The translations under genes and the position numbers were made by a program. DNA of 64,000 nt from Chrysopilus asiliformis. Its lineage: Eukaryota; Arthropoda; Insecta; Diptera; Rhagionidae. The notes beneath the pieces are model-generated. The model worked only from the letters and a program-made list of their open reading frames with translations. It made no database searches and was not told the origin of the DNA. Shown here in pieces: positions 56,216 through 64,000 of this stretch; positions within the stretch are counted from its first letter, which is position 1; each line of letters opens with the position of its first letter. The stretch covers positions 74,167,597 through 74,231,596 of the forward strand of contig OZ035962.1 in NCBI GenBank assembly GCA_964034945.1, given 5' to 3'.

Positions 56216-56404
56216 ATTTTTTTTTAAATTTAAAAATTAAAAGGAATAGTCTGATTTTCTCATTTAAAAATTTTACTGGTTAATCGAATAACACTTCGCC
56301 GGTACTTCAACTTAGCTATTTACATGCTTTAAAAGGGTTCAAAAAGTTTTTAGAAACATTTTTGCTATTTAAGTAAGCTATTGTGATTTACTTCATAAAC
56401 CGAA

Positions 56405-56790
56405 ATCAGAACGGAGCCCCGCACGTCCGCGGGGCATATAACCATCGACTCAGTTCGATGAGTCAAAGAATATCTGTATATGTGTGTGTGTTCTTTCATA
56501 TGTATGTATTTAATTGAAATTGTAAGATCAACTTCTACTAGAAAACCTTAACCGGTTTTGACGCGGTTTTTTGCATTCGAAAGCTATTATCATCCCTCAG
56601 GACCACATGGAACGCGATTTTTTTTTTAAGCCGTTTTCGAGAAAAAAATGTTATTTGCCCATTGGGAGAGGAAAAGTGGTGGTCCAGTTTTTCCCTTTTT
56701 GGGACGAGGAAAAGCCTGCTCCATTCCAAATTTCAACGTTCTACATCAATCAGTTCTAGAGCTTTTCAATGTTTTTGTATAAAAAAGTTC
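56405..56790 (+). repeat. Dispersed repeat family G with GC hairpin
   Basis: Opens with a GC hairpin (GCCCCGCACGTCCGCGGGGC, 56416-56435), then (GT)n, AACTTCTACTAGAAAACCTT, GACGCGGTTTTTTGCATTCG and a TTTTCGAGAAAA unit. Frames on both strands are repeat translations. A Helitron end on the minus strand (hairpin then CTGA|T near 56405) is possible. Confidence 0.65.
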
Positions 56791-57024
56791 AACATTATAA
56801 CCAACTATATTCATCATATGAATTAATATATCGTTAGGCGACCGTTAGGCGGTTTAAGCGGTGTTTTTATACTTGTATGTATATATCATGATATTTGAAA
56901 TTTATTTTTGTGACATAAAGCCAAAACATCCTAAGTCAATTTTCAGGCGATGCCAAACTGATCTGCATTTTTATTTTCAGACAGATCACTTTGACTTCCC
57001 CTGGAAATCGACTTTTTTTTTATA

Positions 57025-57260
57025 GATCCAGCCAGAGCTTAGGGGAAGACCCTTTAATTCCGAAGCACAACTCGGGATGGTCGGAAGGACAAAAGGAGAT
57101 TTATGTTCTCCTTGAACTTCTGCGGGTTATAGTCCGGGGGGAACACATCGGATGGTAAATTGTTCCAAAGTCTTGTTGTTCGCGGAATGAAGGACTTAAA
57201 GTGTTTTGGCTTTTTGCAGTAGATTTTTTCCCTATGTTCTCCCAGTTATCCCTCCTCGCC
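57025..57260 (-). pseudogene. Non-LTR retrotransposon ORF2 C-terminal tail
   Basis: The minus strand reads CKKPKHFKSFIPRTTRLWNN, LPSDVFPPDYNPQKFKENIN, LLLSFRPSRVVLRN, stop, and a short 3' UTR. The FxPRTTRLWNxLP motif is typical of the region after the reverse transcriptase in Jockey/CR1/I-type elements. One frameshift and a stop lie upstream. It shares the 3' part with 23846-24245 and 58560-58622, and here keeps the Trp lost in the 23.9-kb copy. Confidence 0.82.
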
Positions 57261-57879
57261 GCACATATCCCGTATTTTATTACACTTTAAGTTTAGATAT
57301 AGAATTGATCCATACCAGGAATTATTCGAACAATTGTTTTTTTTTTTAAATTACATATTTTTTCAAAGTGTTTTTTCTAAATACTGTTGCATTTTATTTA
57401 TAAGACTTGCGTGTGTTGATGAAATGTTAATTATGTCGGGCATACGATGATATTTTAGTATGGTGACATTTTGTTCCATGACAATGTTATCGTTGTTATC
57501 TTTGCATTAATTATCATCTACATAGCATACGACAGCTAATTCTACCCGACTGCCTGATGCCAAGTGGTAGTAAATTATCATTAGAAGTTTTCATCTTCAA
57601 GGTTACGAAGAATTGTCTTAGTTTCATAATAACTTCCATGAAGGTTTATTAGCCATCGTTTTTAGGTGTTTTATCCTTTTATTTGATGGTTTCAAACTTT
57701 ATCTTTATTAGGAAAAATGGGGAAAAGTTGTCGCCAGCAACAATGAGTCTTCCAAGAATTCCGTTTCGGTTGCACTAAAATAGTTTTCCACTTGGTATAA
57801 AAACTCCGTTTGATTTGCGTGGTTGATTATGTGAGACTTAACAGAAAAAATTATGATTTTGAAGACTCTTGGTATACCA
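57261..57879. other. Spacer, no gene recognised
   Basis: AT-rich, no repeats recognised. The 181-codon minus frame 57708-58253 covers its right part and runs into family C; it is discussed under rejected items. Confidence 0.35.
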
Positions 57880-58328
57880 AACTTTGTATATACAAAAAGT
57901 TGGAAAGTTTTTATCGTAGATAAAAATTTGCAAGACCAAAAAAGCTTACGCCAAGAGAAAAATTTCAGAAAGGCAAAAAAATTTAAGTCGATTTTCTGGC
58001 AAAGCCTGTTATTTTTCAAGGTAATCGCAAAAAACTGATTTTTTGAAATAACGGCATATCTCGATAACGGCTTGAAATATGCAGCTCTAGAACCAGGCAA
58101 AAATGTAGGAAATTTTACTGTCTCCATGTTTTGTATACATAAGACTACTGAAAAATGCGTAGTTTTAGAGTAAATCACGAAAAACAAAATTGCTCGAACC
58201 GTTATCGAGACCATTAAAAGTTGATAGGATCGTCCCATTCCACGACCAAACATACCTGGTAAATTTCATGGCTCCAGCTCTAGTAGTTTTTAGGAAATCT
58301 TGTCCACAGACTGACAGACAGAAAGACA
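57880..58328 (-). repeat. Dispersed repeat family C
   Basis: Reversed: AATGTCTTTCTGTCTGTCAG, ACTACTAGAGCTGGAGCCAT, TGGAATGGGACGATCC, AAAATTTCCTACATTTTTGC, CCGTTATCGAGATATGCCG, AATCAGTTTTTTGCGATT. This copy supplies the empty site for the Helitron at 60881-61711. Confidence 0.8.
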
Positions 58329-58329
58329 T

Positions 58330-58433
58330 TATTCATCGAGCTGTTCGTGAACTAGAAGTTCAAACCATCGAAAATGTAGTGCAAAGTTGGGTTGACAGGA
58401 TACAAAGCCAGCCGAATCGTCCAATTGAATGAA
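58330..58433 (+). pseudogene. mariner-type transposase C-terminal fragment
   Basis: IHRAVRELEVQTIENVVQSW, then VDRIQSQPNRPIE and TGA: the final helix region of a Tc1/mariner transposase (compare ENVVxSWVxRI). It begins abruptly at the end of family C (GACAGAAAGACATT|ATTCATCG), so it is a truncated or recombined piece. Confidence 0.6.
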
Positions 58434-58559
58434 ATTATATTCCATAAATAATAGGAAGATTTACTCTTTTAAATAAAGCAACAAATTTTGAAAAAAATTT
58501 AAACTGTCATTTTTTTTAGCAATTAGAAAAAAATCTGTCGATGGAGCACCGTTATATAA

Positions 58560-58622
58560 TAGTTTCAGACAGACTTTAGGGAAGACCCTTTCCTACCGAG
58601 GCACATCTCGAGATATTCTGCA
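58560..58622 (-). pseudogene. Non-LTR 3' tail, 63 bp
   Basis: Reversed sequence follows the last codons and 3' UTR of the 57025 copy (GTGCCTCGGTAGGAAAGGGT, CTTCCCTAAAGTCTG, TCTGAAACT). Confidence 0.6.
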
Positions 58623-59602
58623 AAAATTGTGTTAAAATGAGAAAATTTTCCAATTCAGAAAAAGGTTTATTTCAGTATTAGAATCGGTTGTTGGGTCATG
58701 TAAATTGATCTATTGTCCAATATTTTATTTGTGAGACGGTCGTCTTATATCATTGGAAAATGTGGTCTTTTTCATTTATATCAACAAAGAATGAAATTCG
58801 ATATCATTTTATGTCCCATAAAAATATTCATGTCTAGACTGTTTGTGAGAATTCATAAATATCATTGATTATAACAAAAACCAATTGCCATTTATTTTCT
58901 TTTTAAATCAAAAAAATTTATTTTATATCTAAAATATTGTTATATACAAATATAATTTCTAAAATAATTCGAAGCAACAAGAAAAAAGGTGAATCTTGAA
59001 TTTTAATTATGTGCTGTATTGTGTAAAGTATGTGACGAATAATAAAATTTATGTATTACCGATGAAAAATCTTTTAAGATTATATACGACCAACTGTTTG
59101 ACTATTATAATAAAATACAGCATTAACGCAAATTCAACGATAAGTTATCGTGTGTTATTATTTTAATAGTAATTACAAGTTAACCCAACCTAAGCCAGAT
59201 TTTTTTTTTTTTTTTAATAATCATTACATACATCGTGCCATTCATGAATATAACCGACTTAATGCTTACAAAATGACATTAATCATAATTTACGTAAGAA
59301 GGGCCTATAGGCATAATGCAAATTAGACAATCTCATGTATGTATATGACCACATTAAGTAGAAGGGGGCAGGGTGTAAATGTAAAAGGAACGATAGCCAC
59401 GAAACTCGCTCCTTGTGGCTACGAAAGTATTTTATTAAAGTCATACATTACAAGTATTGATTTTTCGATCCTTACAGACATTTTATATCAACTTCAGAAT
59501 GGTCTATTTCGAAGTTTATTTTTTTAATTTGAAGTTTTGAAAGTTCATTTACATTTTAAATAATGCTATTCAATTGCTAGCATTTTTACTTGCTTACACG
59601 TA
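58623..59602. other. AT-rich spacer, nothing recognised
   Basis: About 1 kb, including a 15-base T run at 59201-59215. No repeat family or exon supported. Confidence 0.4.
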
Positions 59603-59699
59603 AGAGGTCTTTCAACAAGGACATAACAATTTTGTATTTTAATAAAAACGCACCCTAAAACTTTTTTTATGATCTGGCAATGCTAAAATGTCAGTCAAG

Positions 59700-60087
59700 G
59701 TTTACATTTTTTATTTTTAGGGTTTTTCTTAGGTTTACATGCCCCACAGTTGGTCAAACAATTGATCTATTGCAGGAGAAGTTCGGTAATCGTGTAATCT
59801 CGAAAAATAGTCCGGTCGAATGGCCACCTCGCTCATGCGATTTAACGCAGTTGGATTTCTTTTTATGGGGTTATGTTAAGTCGTTGGTTTATGCCAACAA
59901 GCCCACAACGTTAGAGGAGCTCAGGAACAATATCGAACGCGAAAATGCCAACGTTCCGGCCGATATGTGTGAAAGAGTGGTGGAAAATTGGCTCCAAAGA
60001 ATCAATCAGCAAACGTGCTCGCGGTGGCCATATGAACGACATCGAATTTCATACTTAAATGTAACATGTCCACTACACCTGGAATAA
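59700..60087 (+). pseudogene. DD41D transposase pseudogene, C-terminal third
   Basis: Coding similarity starts near CPTVGQTIDLLQEKFGN and goes on with WPPRSCDLTQLDFFLWGYVK, NKPTTLEELRNNIE and CERVVENWLQRINQ. The third catalytic Asp (QLDFF) is kept. The helix-turn-helix region and the first two Asp are deleted. Relative to the 62.8-kb copy the C-terminal extension differs, showing a separate lineage. Confidence 0.82.
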
Positions 60088-60105
60088 ATTTCAGCCCGAT
60101 ATCTC

Positions 60106-60368
60106 AATTCTGTATCCCAGAGGTAAACTGTCGTAACTGACATTTTGCAAATTTTACAGGAGAGCCATTTAGTTCGGAATTGCAAACTTTTTATTGTGTA
60201 TGATTTTCGGTAATTATTTGAAACTTTTGTAGTTTATTTTATTTTAGGACATTGTTTAAACAAAATATTAGTTGATATAATATATACGTCCCCACAATGT
60301 AGTTACAACAATAACCCTAAAATCGCGGGGTTGGCAGTTACGACAGTTTACCTCTGGGGTACAGAATT
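60106..60368. mobile_element. Nested inverted-repeat unit, 33-bp arms
   Basis: AATTCTGTA(T/C)CCCAGAGG then TAAACTGTCGTAACTG at both ends in opposite orientation. It lies between the end of the transposase remnant and the right TIR of the 59603 element. A target duplication was not resolved, so it may be a MITE or a subterminal repeat. Confidence 0.6.
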
Positions 60369-60880
60369 ATTCTGTGTTTTATTTAAATACAAAATTATTA
60401 TGTCCTTGTTGAAAGACCCGATATAATAATAAAGTAATGTATTTATGAAAATTTGGATCTTTTAATTTTGTCTAAAAAACATTTCGCGAGCAATCCTGAG
60501 TCGATTGGAGTCATATTAAAAAAATGTCTTTCTGTCTGTCAGTCTGTTAATCTGTTAGTCTGTTAGTCTGTTAGTCGGTTAGTCTGTTAGCCTGTGTACA
60601 AGATTTCTAAAAAACTAATAGAACTAGAGTCATGAAATTTTTCAGGCGTATTTGGTCCTGGAATAGGACGAACCTTTTCGTGGGAATCCATTAGCCTTTT
60701 CGTGGAATTCCAAAATGGCGGCTTTTTAAAAATCCCAATTTGGTTTTTTGCTGTTTACTCTGAAACTATTCATGTCTGAGTAGTCATTTATATAATGAGA
60801 GTTGAAGACAGTAAAATTTCCTACATTTTTGTCTTTTACTAGAACTCGATATCTCAAACCGGTATCGGGATATAATGTTA

Positions 60881-61711
60881 CTAGAGGGCTGCGCCCCGAA
60901 CCGCTTCGCGGTTCATCCCCCTTCCGCAGGTCGGCCTTCGGCCTCCCTGCCCCCGTCGGCCTACGGCCTCCACAACTACTCGGCCTTCGGCCTCGCCCCT
61001 CACGCTTGAATTGCTGGAATTTGATGTATGGAGATGTTACGTAAAATTATTTAAATATATTTCAGCTCTCGCCTTGCTCTTTACTCGGCCTTCGGCCTCG
61101 ACTCAAATGCAGATAATTAACCCAAAAAAGGGAAATTTTTTTAGAGACATTTTTCTTTGTGACCCAACGGTGTATTACAAAATCGTACTGTTTACTTACA
61201 ATATATTCAATAACGGTAAAAGGTGGTTATCCACACGGGGAAAGACAATATGGTGGGAAATGTCATTCTTTTTAATTCATGTCATACATTGAAGCACCAA
61301 ATCCCTTTAGAATTGCAGAAGATAGCAGGTGAGGGCTATACATAACGATGGTATCTTTGCATTCCTTTTTTTAATGAGTTTTTGGAGTAGCAGGTTACCC
61401 AATATAATAACGTTGTTCCAATTGAATTTTCATGTATTGAGTATTTATGTAGAATTGGATTCTAAACACTGTTTGTTCTTGGAGTTTTGCAATAAAGTGA
61501 ACCGTTTTCGAGAAATTTGCAAATAACTTTTTGGATTGTATGGGAGAGGGGGGAAGCTTAAGGGGTAGGTGCACCAAACTTCACAGAAACACCCTCTGTG
61601 CTAATCTAAAGTTTTCCTGAAAATTTGGTCAAAATCGGTTCAGCGGCTTAGAAGTCTATAAGCCACATACATACATACATACATACATACATCCATTTTT
61701 ATATATATAGA
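60881..61711 (-). mobile_element. Non-autonomous Helitron, 831 bp, with reconstructed empty site
   Basis: On the minus strand it begins TCTATATATATAAAAATGGA after a host A. It ends with a 7-bp hairpin (GAACCGCGAAGCGGTTC), 13 bases (GGGGCGCAGCCCT), CTAG and a host T: every Helitron landmark. Deleting it joins GATATAATGTTA to TTTAACAAAAGATCAG, which aligns with the uninterrupted family C copy near 57985-58060 without gap at the junction and without target duplication. Near its 3' end are GC-rich hairpins (60886-61005). No Rep/helicase coding. Confidence 0.92.
60886..61005. repeat. Array of GC-rich TTCG-loop hairpins
   Basis: In strongly AT-rich DNA there are successive hairpins: GGGCTGCGCCC, GAACCGCTTCGCGGTTC, GGCCTTCGGCC (twice) and GGCCTACGGCC, with one more GGCCTTCGGCC at 61085-61095. 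Several have a C(TTCG)G loop, which as RNA is an exceptionally stable tetraloop. They lie within the 3' half of the Helitron (minus sense). Confidence 0.85.
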
Positions 61712-61889
61712 TTTAACAAAAGATCAGTTTTTTACGATTCTTTTGAATACTAACAGGTTTTTGGTGGTTCATTGTAAAGGGTGATCCAATTGGAGGTACT
61801 TTTTCCAATAGGGTTGTTTTGACAGTTCTTATGTGTCAACTGGCTTGTCTATATGACGTTTGTGTTCAGTATTCAGTGCCATTTCATCA

Positions 61890-63406
61890 TGAATAGACTT
61901 AAGTGTGAACAACGTTTACTAATTGTGGAAACTTATTTCCAAAATCAGTGCTCAGTTAGGAATTGTTTTAGAGCTCTTCGTCCACATTTTGGTCGTCATA
62001 ATCGTCCCACTGAACGCACTATTCGTGAAACCACCACCAAATTTCGAACTAATTTTACACTATTAGCGTGTGATTACACGAGGATTCACTTTGAGGCGGC
62101 ACGTCTTTCCTCATTTTGTTGCCGTGTGCACACGGTTCGCCTTTTTCATTCGCTAAAATCTTTCGCCTTTTTGACATTAAGACATTGGGATGAAAATAAC
62201 CTCAAAATTTAACTCAGTTGTAAAATGATTGCAGTGAAATTTGTTAAATTTAATGAAAATATGGATCATATATGGATCATATAATAATTGCAGTAACAAG
62301 TTTATTATATGCTTCATCAGCAACGGCTTTATTTTTGTGCCAATCTGAAGAAGAAAACTCCGAATTTTCAGATGCGCACGACACCACAGCAAACAACGAA
62401 ATGACCAATAAAAGCACAACGAGACACAAACCGGTTTGTAACCGATAATTTTAAGTGAATCTAAACTTCGTTCGCTCTTTTTGGTTTCCCTCCCCACTGC
62501 GTCCCTCACCCTCATGAATGACGTGCCGCCTCAAAGTGAATCCTGGTGTAGACAGGCACTTAGACATTCATCCATCAGACAGAGTGCATACTGAGAATAT
62601 TGCTGTAGTAGCAGAGAGTGTTCGTGAAGACCGTGATCAATTAATTTGTCGACGTTCTCAAGGTTTGGGCATCTCTTATGGAACGTTGTGGCGTAGTTTG
62701 AAGCATGATCTTGGTTTAAAGGCGTATAAAATACCGCTCGTTCAAGAATTAAAGCCGGATAACCTTGGTTTACGTTTTAATTTCGGTTTATGGGCCTTGC
62801 AACAGCTTAAAGTTGATCCTTTTTTTTATCGGAAAATTGTGTTTAGTGACGAAGCTCATTTTTGGTTAAACGGCTACGTTAACAAGCAAAATTGCCGTGT
62901 TTGGGCCGATGAACAGCCAGAAGCAATCCAAGAGCTACCAATGCAACCCGAAAAATGCACTGTTTGGTGCGGTTTATAGGCATGCGGCAGTATTTCTTTA
63001 AAAATTCGGAAGGAGTGCGTGTTACTTGCCAAAAAATCAAGATATTGGTGTGGTTGACTTGTGGTTTCAACAGGATGGCATTACATGCCATACAGCTAAC
63101 GATACAATCGCTTTATTGAGGGAAACGTTCGATGAAAACATCATCTCAAGATATGGTCCTGTTAATTGGCCACCGAGATCTTGTGATCTGACACCATTGG
63201 ATTAAGTTTTGTGGGGATATGTGAAATCTCTTGTTTACGTCGATAAACCCGGAACGATTACAGCATTGGAAGCAAAGATAACCCGTGCTATTCGCGGAAT
63301 ACCGACCGATATGCTTGAAAGAGTGGTCGAAAATTGGACCCACAGACTGGACCATTTAAGAGTTAGTCGTGGGCAACATTTGAAGGGAATTATGTTTAAA
63401 CATTAA
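61890..63406 (+). pseudogene. DD41D transposase, most complete copy, inactivated
   Basis: The ATG at about 61890 opens MNRLKCEQRLLIVETYFQNQ with the helix-turn-helix region through KFRTNFTLL. It is interrupted by a MITE at 62066-62559 and resumes DIHPSDRVHTENIAVVAESV. FSDEAHFWLNGYVNKQNC holds the first Asp. A stop after TVWCGL and small deletions change frame. LWFQQDGITCHTANDT holds the second Asp and CDLTPLD the third, followed at once by a stop where Tyr/Phe stands in relatives. Exactly 41 residues separate the second and third Asp, the DD41D spacing of the rosa group. The C-terminus is HLKGIMFKH. Confidence 0.9.
62066..62559. mobile_element. TTA-flanked MITE inside transposase
   Basis: Degenerate outer TIR (GCGTGTGATTACAC / GTGCCTGTCTACAC) followed by a perfect AGGATTCACTTTGAGGCGGC and ACGTC. 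TTA lies at 62063-62065 and 62560-62562. The pre-insertion reading is confirmed by the 5351 element (CACTATTAGACATTCATC). The small frames within it are non-coding. PIF/Harbinger-like by target and ends. Confidence 0.85.
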
Positions 63407-63775
63407 ATGGCATGAACCAAACTAACAACTTAAATAAAGATTTTCCTCAATACATTCATTATTATGTGTTTTTAAAAAAAAAAACAGGAAGCTCTTATTG
63501 GATCACCCGTTATAAGATAAATTGAATAGAATAATATTTCCCACAATTTTGTCTTTCATTCCTATCCGTTATTGAGATATTGAGTTTCATTAAAATTTAG
63601 AAAAAAGTTTCTCGAAAAAACTAACGATTTCTCGAAAAAATAGTTTAAAGGAGAATTAGAGATATAAAAATTTTCTATATTTTTGCTTTGTACCGTAAAT
63701 CGATATCTGTTCCGGTTATCGAGATATTTCATATTTTGTAAAAACAGAAATCATATTTTTATATAAGCTCTAATA

Positions 63776-64000
63776 CATATTTTACTTGTAAGTTTGTAGT
63801 ATAAATTGCGCGAGAGTGTAGATTTTGTAAAGAAAGTCATGTGCTGTTCATATCAGATATTTATTATAACTTTTCACAATAATAATCTTCTATCATTAAT
63901 ACATTTTGAAGAAAAAATCGTTATATTTCATTGATTTTAATCTCATTCAAATTCCACATAACTTTAAATAAAGTGAAAGAATAGAAACGTGATTTTTACA
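63776..64000. other. AT-rich end of window
   Basis: Nothing recognised. Confidence 0.4.

Larger units (their letters stand above)
59603..60421 (+). mobile_element. Second DD41D-type lineage, truncated, with long TIRs
   Basis: About 46-bp TIR: GGTCTTTCAACAAGGACATA, then A(C/T)AATTTTGTATTT(T/A)AATAAAA. TA lies at 59601-59602 and 60422-60423. It keeps only the C-terminal part of the transposase. The TIR sequence is unrelated to those of the 5351 and 61777 elements though the proteins are alike. An inverted-repeat unit (60106-60368) occupies its right part. Confidence 0.88.
61777..63510 (+). mobile_element. DD41D (rosa-type) transposon, near full length, hosts a MITE
   Basis: TIR (A/C)GGGTGATCCAA(T/-)TGG-type at the left and CGGGTGATCCAATAAGAGC reversed at the right. 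TA lies at 61775-61776 and 63511-63512. Subtracting the 494-bp nested MITE and its TTA duplication leaves about 1.24 kb, close to a full element. It carries the most complete transposase in the window, but broken. Confidence 0.9.
60475..63775 (+). repeat. Dispersed repeat family C, split by two insertions
   Basis: Head GAGTCGATTGGAGTCATATT, a (TCTGTTAG)n microsatellite at 60547-60596, AGAACTAGAGTCATGAAATT, TTTGGTCCTGGAATAGG, TAAAATTTCCTACATTTTTG, AACCGGTATCGGGATATAAT. Then comes the Helitron (60881-61711), the continuation TTTAACAAAAGATCAGTTTT to 61776, the DD41D element, and further units to about 63775. Confidence 0.75.

Noticed and set aside
57708..58253. 181-codon open frame on the minus strand, the longest in the window
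   Set aside because: Its first half lies in dispersed repeat family C; other family C copies do not keep the frame, and the translation is F/K/I-rich with no domain.
61011..61292. 93-codon plus frame
   Set aside because: Entirely within a non-autonomous Helitron and not conserved as coding sequence by any visible feature.
1..64000. CRISPR array, operon, rRNA or bacterial contamination
   Set aside because: Base composition, transposon types and absence of compact genes point to insect nuclear DNA; no regular direct-repeat/spacer pattern was seen.

Overview
The window looks like a piece of an AT-rich, repeat-dense insect nuclear genome, most likely a fly (Diptera). The evidence is the transposon set: rosa-type DD41D mariner relatives, a DD34D mariner, hAT relics with BED-like zinc fingers, Helitrons, TTAA and TTA/TAA miniature elements, and dispersed repeats with 'GTCCGTCTGTC' cores like those of fly genomes. 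There is no operon structure, no rRNA, no CRISPR array and no complete protein-coding gene. Species was not identified.

Layout. 0-8 kb: nested CAC(T/G)-terminated foldback elements, a dispersed repeat (family B), an internally deleted DD41D transposon (5351-6259), a degenerate repeat (family A) and a Helitron-like 3' end near 8054. 8.5-9.34 kb: a decayed reading frame of unknown origin. 9.5-16 kb: a hAT relic, a 10-bp minisatellite and several TIR elements. 16-18.2 kb: a family B copy broken by a hAT MITE (perfect 8-bp target duplication) and by a TTA-flanked element that carries a perfect 184-bp-arm palindrome. 20.8-24.3 kb: a pogo-like element with two nested MITEs, a mariner relic and a non-LTR retrotransposon 3' fragment. 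27.5-29 kb: a hAT relic with nested insertions. 31-37.3 kb: repeats B and C, G-rich foldbacks and a 2.2-kb element with a perfect 8-bp target duplication. 40-44 kb: a transposase PHD-finger relic and more repeats.

The best candidate for a host gene is one short exon on the minus strand at 44543-44600. It has an ATG in a good insect context, a signal-peptide-like sequence and a consensus splice donor, and it sits in a non-repetitive island (about 43.8-47.0 kb). The rest of that gene would lie at lower coordinates, possibly outside the window. A weaker exon candidate lies at 53182-53386 (minus).

47-64 kb: a TAA-flanked element holding a 516-bp Helitron, an insertion with an 8-bp target duplication, a tRNA-like SINE head, two non-LTR tails, and a three-level nest at the end. 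In that nest a family C repeat was hit by a clean 831-bp Helitron and by a DD41D transposon, which itself carries a TTA-flanked MITE.

The insertions work as a stratigraphic record. Copies of the same dispersed repeat at other places in the window give the pre-insertion site for several elements, so boundaries and target duplications can be read directly. All transposase genes seen are broken. Several stretches are marked as having no recognisable content; long host introns or intergenic DNA would fit them.
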